DNA of 64,000 bases from Methanomassiliicoccales archaeon (GTDB lineage: Archaea; Thermoplasmatota; Thermoplasmata; Methanomassiliicoccales; JACIVX01), in NCBI GenBank assembly GCA_029907465.1, contig JARYLV010000004.1:1-64000 (forward strand). Reading direction: 5' to 3'. The notes under the pieces were generated by a model that saw only the letters and a program-made list of their open reading frames with translations, was not told the DNA's origin and did not search any database. Below, one piece after another: positions 43,754 to 53,290 of this stretch; position 1 is the stretch's first letter; each line of letters begins with the position of its first letter. The translations under genes were made by a program, and so were the position numbers.

Positions 43754-45544
43754 TCATTCTACAGTCACACTTTTCGCGAGATTTCGTGGTTTGTCGATTG
43801 GACAACCTCTTTTTCTTGCTGTGTAGTAGGCCAAGAGCTGAAGAACAACCGTCAATGGAACCGGTGAAAACAGGGGGTCGACTTTAGGGATTCCTATGAA
43901 GCGATCAGCAATTGCCATTAATTCACGATCGTCCTCATATCCAATTGCGAGTATTGGGCTGTCTCTTGCGGCAACCTCAGAAATATTCGATATCATTTTC
44001 TCATATGTGTGATCCTTAATGCATGAAGCGACTACGGGCGTATCCCTATCAAGAAGCGCGAGAGGCCCGTGTTTGAGTTCACCAGCGGCATATCCCTCGG
44101 CATGAATGTATGAGATCTCCTTAAGCTTCAGTGCCCCCTCAAGCATTGTCGGATAGTTTATATTGCGACCGATGAAGAATACGTTTCTTGCGTTAACGAG
44201 AAGATCCGACGCCCCCTCAATAATTTCTTTATTATCCAGAACGGCACTGACCTGTCGGGGCATTAATCTCAATTGGTCTTTCATCGACCTTAGGAGTTCG
44301 TGTGAAATTGTCCTATGAACAAACCCTATCCTCATACCTACGAGGTACAGGGCAATGAGTTGTGTGATGTAAGACTTGGTCGCTGCCACACCAATCTCGG
44401 GACCTGCCTTTGTGTAAAAGACTTCATCGACCTCTCGTGTGATAGTGCTACCTACGACGTTTGTGATCGCAAATGTACGGCATCCCCTTTTTTTTGCTTC
44501 TCTTGCCGCAGCGAGCGTGTCAGCTGTCTCACCGCTCTGAGTGATAAGAATGACCAGTGGAGTTTCTCGTGTGCCGTGAGAATACCTGTATTCGGATGCG
44601 AGTTCGAGCGTAACGGGAATGTGGGCCAGGGACTCGATGATGTATTTTCCTACCATTGCGGCGTGATAGGATGAACCGCAGCCAACGATCTTCACAGAAT
44701 CGAAATTCGCATCCCGAAGGAATTCCCCCTCTTCGATGCCATCGAGCATTCCGAGGAGGGAATTGTGAATCGAGGCCGGTTGCTCAAAGATTTCTTTGAG
44801 CATATAATGTTCAAACCCTCCACGTTGGGCATCTTCAACTGTCCAGGTGATGAGACTGGGTGCTCTAGAGATCTCATTACCTGAGCAATCATACAGTCTC
44901 ACACCGGCTGGTGAGATGACTACGTATTCTCCATCCATTACGTGAATTACTTTATTGGTGTAGTTCAGAAGTGCTGTCACATCAGAGGCGATGAAATTCT
45001 CGCCAACACCGAGGCCAACGACCAATGGATTTTCTTTTCTCGCCGCTATGATCTCTTTTGATCCTTTCCCAATTACAGCAACGGCATAAGTTCCCTTGAC
45101 CCTCTTCAGCGCCTCTCTCACAGCTTTTTCCATGTTCCCATCGTAATACTTCTCTATTAAATGAACGAGGACTTCCGTGTCGGTCTCCGATGTGAAAACA
45201 TGCCCTTCCGCTTCGAGCTCGCGTCTCAATTCGCGATGATTTTCTATGATCCCGTTGTGCACAACAGCAAAATTACCCGAGCAATCGAGGAAAGGATGTG
45301 CGTTTTCCTTCGATGGTTTACCGCACGTTGCCCATCTCGTGTGGCCAATTCCCAGAGTCCCGCGAAGTTTACTCACACTCCTTTCTAACTGTGAAATATC
45401 CCCCTTGTCTTTCACGATCTGGATATCATTTTCTAGGATTGCCAATCCTGCAGAATCATAACCCCTATACTCGAGTCTTTTCAATGCATCGAACAGAATT
45501 TCGATAGCTTCTCTCGGGCCGGTATATCCAACAATACCGCACAT
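43754..45544 (-). CDS. glmS: Glutamine--fructose-6-phosphate aminotransferase (isomerising)
   Basis: A 596-residue enzyme. The N-terminal nucleophile domain begins CGIVGYTGPREAIEIL with catalytic Cys2, and the two SIS domains contain GCGSSYHAAMVGKYIIES, LITQSGETADTLAAAREAK and the C-terminal GCPIDKPRNLAKSVTVE. It makes glucosamine-6-phosphate for UDP-GlcNAc. The start ATG follows the stop of the preceding nucleotidyltransferase with no spacer, so they form one unit. Confidence 0.97.
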   Translation of the reverse strand: MCGIVGYTGPREAIEILFDALKRLEYRGYDSAGLAILENDIQIVKDKGDISQLERSVSKLRGTLGIGHTRWATCGKPSKENAHPFLDCSGNFAVVHNGIIENHRELRRELEAEGHVFTSETDTEVLVHLIEKYYDGNMEKAVREALKRVKGTYAVAVIGKGSKEIIAARKENPLVVGLGVGENFIASDVTALLNYTNKVIHVMDGEYVVISPAGVRLYDCSGNEISRAPSLITWTVEDAQRGGFEHYMLKEIFEQPASIHNSLLGMLDGIEEGEFLRDANFDSVKIVGCGSSYHAAMVGKYIIESLAHIPVTLELASEYRYSHGTRETPLVILITQSGETADTLAAAREAKKRGCRTFAITNVVGSTITREVDEVFYTKAGPEIGVAATKSYITQLIALYLVGMRIGFVHRTISHELLRSMKDQLRLMPRQVSAVLDNKEIIEGASDLLVNARNVFFIGRNINYPTMLEGALKLKEISYIHAEGYAAGELKHGPLALLDRDTPVVASCIKDHTYEKMISNISEVAARDSPILAIGYEDDRELMAIADRFIGIPKVDPLFSPVPLTVVLQLLAYYTARKRGCPIDKPRNLAKSVTVE

Positions 45545-46735
45545 TCAAACCACGACGCATCTGTTTTCCAGATTTCCCGAAACTCTTACACCGTCAGAAA
45601 TCCGACAGCCAGCACCTACGATCGTTCCAGGAACGATCGTGACGTGTGAGCCGATAGTCGTATCCTCCCCAATCAATGCCCCGATATTCTCCAATTTAAA
45701 GAATTCATCGTCAATCTTTGCAAATGCGTGACCGCATACGCAGCTCAGACTCGAGGCAATCCTCACACCCTCGTCGATTGCGGTGTGTGAAAGATGCGAA
45801 TGTGACCCAATACACACGTTATTCATGATCACCGAGTTTGAAACGTAAGTGTATGCGTCAATATGGACGTTATTCCCTATACTGGTCGTTGGAAAAATAC
45901 TCACATTTGGCCCTATGTCGCAACCCTCCCCGATGAGAACGGGCCCGTTGATATATGTACCAGATCTGACTCTCGTTCCCGCTCCGATCACGACTGGACC
46001 TCTGATCATTACATTGTCCTCAATAATGCCTGAAATCGCCTGCCCTTCGAACGAAAGTGCCACCGCATTGACCCTGATAATGTCCCACGGGTACACCACA
46101 TCGATCCATTTCCCACGCGTCTTTACCGCGTATATATCAAGTCTTCCGAGCATTTTTTGCATAGCGTTCGTAATGCCGAGCGCGCCAGAACTCACTTCTG
46201 TTTCAATTACTTCAAGAATCTCATCATTGAATAGGTACACCCCAGTACTGATGATATTACCGACAGTGCTTTCGGGTTTCTCGACGATGGACACGATCTT
46301 ATTCCCTTCCAATTGCACGACGCCGTATTTTGAAGGAATATCGCTCTCGGTTACGAGGATAGAAGGTATCCTACCGTTACGCAAGAGGTCAGAAACAGTC
46401 TCTGCGTCGATCAGATTATCTCCTGCAAGAACGATGAAACTCTCATCTAGCAAGTGTCTAGCAGATAAAAGGGCGTGTGCTGTTCCTATCTGCTTCTCTT
46501 GGAATGCATATGAAATTTTCGCATTAAATCTCGCCCCGTCCTGAAAATAGGACATGATCTTTTCCTTCTTATAACCGACAACCATGATGATGTCCTTGAT
46601 ATCATTTGATACCAGGGCATCGACGACATATTCAAGAATCGGCTTATTGCCGATCTGCAGCATAGGCTTTGGGCGTGAATAGGTGAACGGCCGGAGCCTC
46701 ATCCCCTCCCCTGCTGCCAAAATAACTGCTTTCAA
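45545..46735 (-). CDS. Bifunctional sugar-1-phosphate nucleotidylyltransferase/acetyltransferase (GlmU-like)
   Basis: A 396-residue protein. The Rossmann nucleotidyltransferase domain (KAVILAAGEGMRLRPFTYSR, FIVLAGDNL) spans about 1-230. A left-handed beta-helix of hexapeptide repeats fills the rest, with the IGSHVTIVPGTIVGAGCRIS pattern. Archaeal members make UDP-GlcNAc from glucosamine-1-phosphate, which fits the adjoining glmS. GGAGGA precedes the TTG at 46735 by about 9 nt, and the family N-terminus begins there. An ATG at 46759 would add eight residues. Confidence 0.85.
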   Translation of the reverse strand: MKAVILAAGEGMRLRPFTYSRPKPMLQIGNKPILEYVVDALVSNDIKDIIMVVGYKKEKIMSYFQDGARFNAKISYAFQEKQIGTAHALLSARHLLDESFIVLAGDNLIDAETVSDLLRNGRIPSILVTESDIPSKYGVVQLEGNKIVSIVEKPESTVGNIISTGVYLFNDEILEVIETEVSSGALGITNAMQKMLGRLDIYAVKTRGKWIDVVYPWDIIRVNAVALSFEGQAISGIIEDNVMIRGPVVIGAGTRVRSGTYINGPVLIGEGCDIGPNVSIFPTTSIGNNVHIDAYTYVSNSVIMNNVCIGSHSHLSHTAIDEGVRIASSLSCVCGHAFAKIDDEFFKLENIGALIGEDTTIGSHVTIVPGTIVGAGCRISDGVRVSGNLENRCVVV

Positions 46736-46844
46736 GCGTGTATCCTCCTCTGCTTGCATTTCAGTTTTGCATCTTTATAATTTTTGTATAAGAAATGATT
46801 TTTGAAAATATGATAGTATCATTTGCGAGAATCTATCGAAAAGA

Positions 46845-46852
46845 TTTATGCA
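46845..46852 (+). promoter_or_regulatory. TATA-like element for the KaiC-like pair
   Basis: TTTATGCA sits about 26 nt before the ATG at 46875, which suggests a leaderless message for the first KaiC-like gene. Confidence 0.4.
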
Positions 46853-46874
46853 TTCTTTTTCAAATTAATCACCG

Positions 46875-48383
46875 ATGGCATGCCGCACTGGAGAATTTAC
46901 GGGAATTGAGAAGACGGAAAATCCAGGAGCGAGACTCCCGCCTGAAATACTTTCTTTCTTTATGAAAGAAGGCGGTCATTCACTGATTCTCAGAGGGAAT
47001 GCTGGTACAGGAAAGACAACATTTGCTCTTCAGACAATAGAGGAACTGAGTGCCGTTGAGAAGAGTTATTACCTCTCAACGCGCGTCTCCGACAATTCCC
47101 TTTTTACGCAATTCCCTTGGTTAAAGGAGAAATTTCAAAGGGGAGAAACCTCCCGGCTCACAATTGCATCAAATGCAACGATAGAAGAAAAGGATCAAAA
47201 GGACAGACAATCTGGATTAGTTGAATTGAAAGGAATTAAGGGTCTCAGTGGAAAGGAAACAAAAATCTCATTAACAATTGGCAAGGACCTCAGCGAACTT
47301 GAAGCGATCTACAGGGTCGTTGAGTCTGATGAGAATTCAAAGCATCTGATCGTCATCGACAGCATCGACGCATTGGCACAGAAATATGGCGAAACATGCG
47401 CGCGCATCATGTTGACAATCCAGGGTGATCTCGTCGAGGGATATGGCACGAACGTCCTGTTTGTCCTGGAAAGTGCTGACCCACAACTCGATTACCTTGG
47501 TGATGGTGTTGTCTTACTAAGATCCCTAGAATACCAAAATAGACGGCTAAGAGAAATCGAAATAATGAAGTTAAGAGGATGTGAGATCCAGCAGATGCGA
47601 TATCTTTTCACTCTCAGCGGCGGAAGGATTCAGAGCTTCGGCAGAACTGAGGACATTGATGTCTCTCTATGGAAAGGCTGGTCGCCAATTCCAGATGCTG
47701 GGGAGCGAGTATCATGTGGCATAGGTGATATTGATCGCATGCTAGGTGGAGGACTAGAAAGAGGTTCGATCGTTCTTTTGGAACTCGGGCGCGCGATTCC
47801 GACAAGCGTCAGTACCGCGATTGAAAACTCGATGGTCGCAAACTTCGTCGCACAGGGAAGAGGAGTCATCTGGGTTCCCATGAGAAAGGCGAGCGCTGAG
47901 AGTCTGAGGAATCGCATGGTCGGTATCGTTGGTGAAGGGGATTTTGAAAAGAACGTAAGGATTCCAGAAAAGGCGACTCAGATCGGAACGGCAGCAAAGT
48001 ATGTCCTGCCCGTTGAAGGCTCAACAGCCTACGATGATTTCAGCTGGCAGAATCTAGCCTTCGCGCTACAGGCTTCATCCCCGCCGTACCTTACATTAAT
48101 GGGATTCGATACGATGGAATCCATCTACGGAACCAAAGTAATGGATCAGCTTGCTGATTTTCTCGCCTCGGTCAGAAGGAGTAAAGGGATTTTTGTTGGC
48201 ATTGCCCCCCCTTCCGCAGAGTCCACGCAGCGAATCGCCGATCTCGCAACTATTCACCTCAAGATCGATAGGGTTGGGGGGACAGTCATTCTGTATGGAG
48301 AAAAACCGTTTACAGGGTGCAACGCTTTTACCTTTGTTGAGAAAGAAATTGGCGGTCATATCTCATTGATTCCGATTCTATGA
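46875..48383 (+). CDS. KaiC/GvpD-like RecA-superfamily ATPase, second P-loop degenerate
   Basis: A 502-residue protein with two RecA-like halves. The first has an intact Walker A GNAGTGKTT (41-49) and a Walker B HLIVIDSIDAL (D162). The second begins GIGDIDRMLGGGLERGSIVL (282-301), but the expected P-loop reads LELGRAIPTSVS, without GKT. This resembles the KaiC/GvpD-type family of archaea, used in signalling or regulation. The presence of one dead P-loop suggests an asymmetric or regulatory role. The last bases overlap the next gene by 4 nt. Confidence 0.75.
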   Translation: MACRTGEFTGIEKTENPGARLPPEILSFFMKEGGHSLILRGNAGTGKTTFALQTIEELSAVEKSYYLSTRVSDNSLFTQFPWLKEKFQRGETSRLTIASNATIEEKDQKDRQSGLVELKGIKGLSGKETKISLTIGKDLSELEAIYRVVESDENSKHLIVIDSIDALAQKYGETCARIMLTIQGDLVEGYGTNVLFVLESADPQLDYLGDGVVLLRSLEYQNRRLREIEIMKLRGCEIQQMRYLFTLSGGRIQSFGRTEDIDVSLWKGWSPIPDAGERVSCGIGDIDRMLGGGLERGSIVLLELGRAIPTSVSTAIENSMVANFVAQGRGVIWVPMRKASAESLRNRMVGIVGEGDFEKNVRIPEKATQIGTAAKYVLPVEGSTAYDDFSWQNLAFALQASSPPYLTLMGFDTMESIYGTKVMDQLADFLASVRRSKGIFVGIAPPSAESTQRIADLATIHLKIDRVGGTVILYGEKPFTGCNAFTFVEKEIGGHISLIPIL

Positions 48384-49081
48384 GTGAGGTGGTTATGTTA
48401 AAAATCGCGCTCCCAGAAAGGTCCTCCATTCTCGTCATCGGAAGCCCAGGAATTGGACTTCTTGAGTTCAATATCGGGCTTGCTAAGAGCTACATTGAAA
48501 GAGGCGATACTGTCGTTTTCGTGACAATTGATGTTCTCCCAGCTGATGTTGTCGCTCTCTTGGAAGCCTTCGACGTTCCCGTTGACGACCTTCTGGGGAA
48601 TAAGATCTTCATCATTGATTATCATTCAAGTCTCTTGGGGTCATATGATGAGGATTCATCTTCCACAAGAAATTACGTGCGGAAGGTCTCGGACATCGAA
48701 GGGATCATGTTCAATCTGACAGCGATAGCGAATGAATACGGTCGGCCAATGAGAATCTTCCTACACTCACTTTCAACTCTCTTTCTATACAACCAGACAA
48801 ATGTCGTGTTGAAATTCTTTCAGATCTCCTCATCCAAGATTCGATCCGAGCTCGGCATGGCCATATCTACTGTGCATGACGGGGTGCACGAAGATAGGAC
48901 GATTAATCATCTCATGGCAATGGCCGACGGCGTAATCGAACTTAAGTTCGATGAGAATCTTAATCGAAGATTGAGGATTAGACATATGAGGGGGTCTCCA
49001 AGCCCGACTGAATGGATCCCATTCGAAATCAAGCAGGCCCGACGAGAATCGAAGATGACTTTGCTTGAGTTCTTAGATTAA
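48380..49081 (+). CDS. KaiC-like protein with lost Walker A lysine
   Basis: A 233-residue single KaiC-type domain. The P-loop position reads IGSPGIGLLEF (residues 20-30), lacking the GKT of active ATPases, while the Walker B-like VVFVTIDVLP and the later domain pattern (DYHSSLLGSYDED, MADGVIELKFDENLNRRLRI) are recognisable. It probably pairs with the preceding protein, as the genes overlap. It should not hydrolyse ATP by the usual mechanism. Start at ATG 48380, with GTGAGG upstream. Confidence 0.7.
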   Translation: MSEVVMLKIALPERSSILVIGSPGIGLLEFNIGLAKSYIERGDTVVFVTIDVLPADVVALLEAFDVPVDDLLGNKIFIIDYHSSLLGSYDEDSSSTRNYVRKVSDIEGIMFNLTAIANEYGRPMRIFLHSLSTLFLYNQTNVVLKFFQISSSKIRSELGMAISTVHDGVHEDRTINHLMAMADGVIELKFDENLNRRLRIRHMRGSPSPTEWIPFEIKQARRESKMTLLEFLD

Positions 49082-49089
49082 ATCTCTAC

Positions 49090-49305
49090 TCATTCCTCTT
49101 CAAACTCATCATCGAGGAGGACACCGTATATTTGACTATGAAGTGCGCTTCGCGCCTCCTCTGTCGACCTGACGTAGAATTCGCATTCGGATTTTGGCCT
49201 TAATATCTTGTCTTTCTTGATGCAGTAAACGAGTTCATTATTGACACCTAGTTCCGGTCTCTCTTCAATGTAAAGGCACGAAAAGCAAAGGGCATCCTTG
49301 TTCAT
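49090..49305 (-). CDS. Small Cys-rich protein of unknown function
   Basis: A 71-residue acidic protein with C7-x2-C10, C28 and C41, which could bind zinc. No named family is recognised. It follows glpC by 47 nt on the same strand and could be the tail of the glp operon or separately transcribed. GAGG precedes the ATG at 49305. Confidence 0.55.
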   Translation of the reverse strand: MNKDALCFSCLYIEERPELGVNNELVYCIKKDKILRPKSECEFYVRSTEEARSALHSQIYGVLLDDEFEEE

Positions 49306-49352
49306 GTTCTTGCCTCAATTGAATGGTATACTAGTTATTTTCTACTTTGCGG

Positions 49353-50405
49353 TTATGCCCCCCGCTCAGTATACATATTTATGAACGTTATGAACTCTTC
49401 AACTCTTCCGATATTCGCTCTTCGCAGATTCAGTACGCAAAACGGGCATGGTGCTAGCAGCAGATCGGCGCTAGAACGGATCGCATCTCTCATTTTATTC
49501 GTGGCCAATTTCAGCGCGAGATCGGGAAAGCCAGCCACAACTCCTCCGCCACCGCCACAGCACCTATCCTGATCTTCGAGCTCGACGATCTTGATCCCAG
49601 GAACTGATTGGAGCAGATCGTAGGCCTGATCGATGATCTGGGGGCCAATTGTCCGCTTGATGTGGCAGGGGTGATGGAGTGCCACTCTTATGTTATTCTC
49701 CGGCGCTTTAAACTTAAGACGATGCTTTCTTGCCGCCTCCCAAAGTACTTCGATTGTGTGAAGAGGGTCTTTGTCATAATACCGAAGGAATTGTGTTGTA
49801 CAGCCAGGACACGACGTAATGATCTCTTCAAAGACACCGAATCTTGCCAGATTCGCTTCTCTTAGCCTTTCTAATCGATTTGAATCCCCGATTTTTTCAA
49901 GCGGAGCCCCGCAGCAGACCCAGTCGCCAGGAATTCTGAAATTCACACTGGTTTTTTCGAGGATTTCCACGCTTGCATCAAGGATTGATGTCACTCGCAT
50001 CTCGCTGATGCAGCCCGGAAAATAGAGGGTCTTTGCCTCCCTCCTCATATTCATTCTTTTTTTTCTTGATATGGGTTGGATAGATCTGCCAAAGCTGTCG
50101 ATGTTTTCTATGATTCTCCGATGTCCCTCAATAAGGTCTCTCTCATCAAACATGATTTCGCGCAGTTTGAGGATAGAATCGGGGAGCGGTAGAGACGAGG
50201 GACAAACCTCCTCGCATTTCCAACAGGTTGTGCATTTGAAAATCTCTTGCGGGGAACTTATTTTCCCGGCGAAGAACCTGGGAAGGTCAACGGCGAAATT
50301 CCTTGGTCCGGCAAATCTAGATATGCCCTCGATTGAAACAACTGGACAAACCATGTTGCAAGCGCTACATTTAATGCAATCGCCTGTTCTTACTGTGACA
50401 CTCAT
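49353..50405 (-). CDS. glpC: Anaerobic glycerol-3-phosphate dehydrogenase subunit C (GlpC-like)
   Basis: A 350-residue electron-transfer protein. Two 4Fe-4S motifs are near the start (C10, C13, C16, C20 in DCIKCSACNMVCP; C58, C61, C64, C68 in KCTTCWKCEEVCP). Two CCG domains follow, with VCCGAPLEK and RCCGGGGG-type cysteines, as in GlpC and HdrD. It would carry electrons from GlpAB to the membrane quinone pool or another acceptor. It overlaps glpB by one base, so it is read as the last subunit of the complex. Confidence 0.85.
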   Translation of the reverse strand: MSVTVRTGDCIKCSACNMVCPVVSIEGISRFAGPRNFAVDLPRFFAGKISSPQEIFKCTTCWKCEEVCPSSLPLPDSILKLREIMFDERDLIEGHRRIIENIDSFGRSIQPISRKKRMNMRREAKTLYFPGCISEMRVTSILDASVEILEKTSVNFRIPGDWVCCGAPLEKIGDSNRLERLREANLARFGVFEEIITSCPGCTTQFLRYYDKDPLHTIEVLWEAARKHRLKFKAPENNIRVALHHPCHIKRTIGPQIIDQAYDLLQSVPGIKIVELEDQDRCCGGGGGVVAGFPDLALKLATNKMRDAIRSSADLLLAPCPFCVLNLRRANIGRVEEFITFINMYTERGA

Positions 50406-51688
50406 TAGTTCAGCACCTCCATTGCACTCTTAGCCGAAAGCCAAGCGGTGAGAAGGATACCTCCCAAGCCAAGACCTGCAGGAAAAGAACATCCTTCGAG
50501 CACTGAACCAGCTCCTAATACATTTTCAAGACGACCCCCATTTTTTAAATAAAGATGCATCAATGAATCAGTTTTCAAACCGTACTGAGCAATCGTTTGA
50601 ACTAAGGATTGAGACGCGCGTCCGGTGTTAATTCGATATGAGTTCGGCATTTTTTCAACTTGAAAAATACCGAAAGGATCGGCGATCGCCTTTCCTTTCG
50701 CGATTAGTCCTCCTCCGAGCAATCCCCCAGTGCAGACCATAATGCAGTTGAACCTGACTTTGGTTTCTATGAATCTGCTTTTCAGGATCGCTGATTCTGC
50801 CCTCCGACCTGCTATATGTAAGTTTGAGACCTTCAATCCTTCGGATATTAGGCATCCTTCCTTACGAGCAATAACTCTAAGTGCTTCGTGAAGACGTGAT
50901 CCTGGTATCGATAGCGGTGTTACGACCTCGAAAATCTCTCTCCCCGTCTCTTTCTCGAGTTGCATCATTCTCAATTGATATCCAGGGAGGGGAAAAATTG
51001 GCGGAATCCCAATCATGTCGCAATCGATATTTTTTATCGCCTCTGCAAGTTGTTCTCCAAAAGTATTATCACATGCAAGGTGTGCGACCTCAGAAGCATG
51101 GATTTCATATTGGTTTTGGAATGTCGAAATGTCGGTCCAGTATGCGGATACATTGCTCACATCCATTGTTTTGGACATGACAATCGCTGCCAAATCAGGA
51201 TCAAAGTCCTTATATCCGAGAAGGCCGAGAAGCGCTACATCTCTTTCTGACATTCTTTCAAGGTTCCCCTTTGAGGCAAAGAGTTGCGCAAATGTACATG
51301 AATAAGGAAAGCCAGCGTTCGTCAACAGAACTTGTTTCTTACCGATCGATCCATCAAAAGCTAGTCCGCAAGAATTCAATCGCGGAAGAAGAAAAGAGGT
51401 CATCTCAAGCATCTCAGCGTTTATTGAGTCGACATCCAGGTGATCATTGGCTACATGTGACAACAGCTCCTCTGAGATCGTTGTCTCCGTGAACCTGTGT
51501 TCACCGATGTTTCCGTCGAGGTCCCTCAGAAAAATAATGTTTCCAGTTGAAAGTGAGGTTGATGTCGCGCCCTCTCCCACGATCATCACACGCTTTCCAA
51601 GCGAGGAGAGAATAGCGCCTGAGAAAAGTCCAGCAGCACCGTGGCCGACAATCAGGACATCTGTTTCAGCTTCCAAAGTCTTCCTCAT
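50405..51688 (-). CDS. glpB: Anaerobic glycerol-3-phosphate dehydrogenase subunit B (GlpB-like)
   Basis: A 427-residue FAD protein. The nucleotide-binding VLIVGHGAAGLFSG is at the N-terminus, and the tail GAGSVLEGCSFPAGLGLGGI matches GlpB. The start (ATG 51688) overlaps glpA by 23 nt. In bacteria and haloarchaea GlpA and GlpB form the soluble dehydrogenase and GlpC anchors it. Confidence 0.85.
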   Translation of the reverse strand: MRKTLEAETDVLIVGHGAAGLFSGAILSSLGKRVMIVGEGATSTSLSTGNIIFLRDLDGNIGEHRFTETTISEELLSHVANDHLDVDSINAEMLEMTSFLLPRLNSCGLAFDGSIGKKQVLLTNAGFPYSCTFAQLFASKGNLERMSERDVALLGLLGYKDFDPDLAAIVMSKTMDVSNVSAYWTDISTFQNQYEIHASEVAHLACDNTFGEQLAEAIKNIDCDMIGIPPIFPLPGYQLRMMQLEKETGREIFEVVTPLSIPGSRLHEALRVIARKEGCLISEGLKVSNLHIAGRRAESAILKSRFIETKVRFNCIMVCTGGLLGGGLIAKGKAIADPFGIFQVEKMPNSYRINTGRASQSLVQTIAQYGLKTDSLMHLYLKNGGRLENVLGAGSVLEGCSFPAGLGLGGILLTAWLSAKSAMEVLN

Positions 51689-53270
51689 GATCTTCCCCCG
51701 AATATGCGTTGAGGTGGTACACCCCGTTGAATAGATGGTCCTTGAAGAACTCTTCCTTGAGTTGGCCTCTGAACAAGACGGGCTCGATGCCCTTTTCCCT
51801 TTCCTTGATAAAACGAGCTACCAGTTCTATCGGATCCCTATTGGGCTCATCAATCATAGAGGACAACAATCCAAAAATGCAGAGCCCCCCCTGGCAATAG
51901 CCCATACCAGCCCTCGTGCGCCTCATCAAATCCGAGAGCTCCTTCACGTCTTGGTGATGGGACCAATAGACCAATTCTCCGCGTAGTACCTGTTCGCAGG
52001 AGCAAACGACCTCCATACCTCTTAACTCCCCGGTGCACCTCCGAATGATTTCATTGGAGAGTAATTGTGTTTTTCTCCCGATTAGACTGGAAAACGAGGG
52101 TGCGATCGTTGGATCATTCTTTCTCTCAACTGTGGGGGAAAGTGGATCGATCGCTGTTCTACATGATCCTGATATTCCAAGCTTTGCGGCGACTATATCA
52201 GATACTTTTTCTGCCATGAGCCTGTATGTGGTCAGTTTCCCCCCGATCACACTAATGAAGTTTTCAATCCCTTGTTCGGAATGATCGATAACTTGAAAGT
52301 TTCTGCTGATCTCCCTTCCGCTTGACTGATCACCCCCGCACAACGGTCTGATCCCCGCGTACGCCCTCACGGCCCTAGACTTCAGGATGTCGGGGACCAT
52401 CCTCGCTGCCTCGCAGATCAGAAAATCAACTTCCTCCTCAGTCGCCTTATTCTCAAAAGGGGAGTCAACATGAACGGAGGTAGTGCCAATAATCGACGAA
52501 GAACAACTCGGCACAACGATATCTCCGTTCGAAGGTCTTCTCAATCTGTTGATCAAACCGTTGGTCAATCTCCCGTTGATGACGACCATCGAACCTTTGT
52601 CAAGTGTCATGCGGATACTGAGATTCGCGAGCGAAGCGATCTCATTTGCCCAGGCACCAGACGCGTTGACGACGATCTCAGGTTTGTATGTCTCAATACT
52701 CTTATTCCTGAGGTTTTCCACAATCACTTTGTCTATGGACTCGCCCGCGATCTCGAATCTTTTGACACAATGGTAGTTAAGTGCGATGCCATTGGCCTTT
52801 CTTGCAGATTCAATATTTCCGAGGGTTAGCAGAAATGGGTCCACCGATGCATCAGGAACTTCGAACGCACTTAGGATTTCCTTGGAAAGCATCGGCTCCC
52901 TATTCAAGGCTTCTCGGATCGTTATCTCCTTTGCCGCCACACCAGTTTTTTTGCATGACGATAGGAATTGATCTGCATAATCTGTATCATCATTTTTCAG
53001 ACCAACAAACAATCCGCCAGTATCTTCAATACAGAAGCCAGCAATTCTCTTCAAAATAGCATTCTCTGCGGCACACTCAGCGGCAGATCTGGGATCATTC
53101 ACCGCGTATCTCGCTCCACTGTGAAGCATGCCATGGCAGCGACCTGTTGCACCATTTGAGAAATCAGAGCTTTCGACGAGAACAACTTCTGCACCACGGC
53201 ACGCCAGATCTCTCGCGATCCCAGCACCCGTAATTCCTCCGCCAATGATAAGAACTTCTGTCCGCTGCAA
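51666..53270 (-). CDS. glpA: Anaerobic glycerol-3-phosphate dehydrogenase subunit A (GlpA)
   Basis: A 534-residue FAD enzyme. It begins with the Rossmann FAD site EVLIIGGGITGAGIARDLAC. SDFSNGATGRCHGMLHSGAR is the catalytic region, and the C-terminus carries a BFD-like 2Fe-2S site CSCEQV...CQGGLC. It oxidises glycerol-3-phosphate to dihydroxyacetone phosphate. The TTG at 53270 follows GGGGTG and gives the expected N-terminus. An upstream frame of about 90 residues within glpK looks like non-coding shadow and was excluded. Confidence 0.9.
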   Translation of the reverse strand: MQRTEVLIIGGGITGAGIARDLACRGAEVVLVESSDFSNGATGRCHGMLHSGARYAVNDPRSAAECAAENAILKRIAGFCIEDTGGLFVGLKNDDTDYADQFLSSCKKTGVAAKEITIREALNREPMLSKEILSAFEVPDASVDPFLLTLGNIESARKANGIALNYHCVKRFEIAGESIDKVIVENLRNKSIETYKPEIVVNASGAWANEIASLANLSIRMTLDKGSMVVINGRLTNGLINRLRRPSNGDIVVPSCSSSIIGTTSVHVDSPFENKATEEEVDFLICEAARMVPDILKSRAVRAYAGIRPLCGGDQSSGREISRNFQVIDHSEQGIENFISVIGGKLTTYRLMAEKVSDIVAAKLGISGSCRTAIDPLSPTVERKNDPTIAPSFSSLIGRKTQLLSNEIIRRCTGELRGMEVVCSCEQVLRGELVYWSHHQDVKELSDLMRRTRAGMGYCQGGLCIFGLLSSMIDEPNRDPIELVARFIKEREKGIEPVLFRGQLKEEFFKDHLFNGVYHLNAYSGEDHEEDFGS

Positions 53271-53290
53271 TAGAACACCCCAGTGGTCCC

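Noticed and set aside
43749-43756. TGATCA palindrome where the nuclease and glmS stops meet
   Set aside because: It arises from two TGA stop codons on opposite strands placed end to end and needs no further explanation.
45849-46544. 231-codon plus-strand ORF opposite the GlmU-like gene
   Set aside because: It lies wholly antisense to a well-supported gene and its translation resembles no family; similar long antisense frames lie opposite tyrS (6001-6504), trpDC (30728-31348) and SBDS (364-831).
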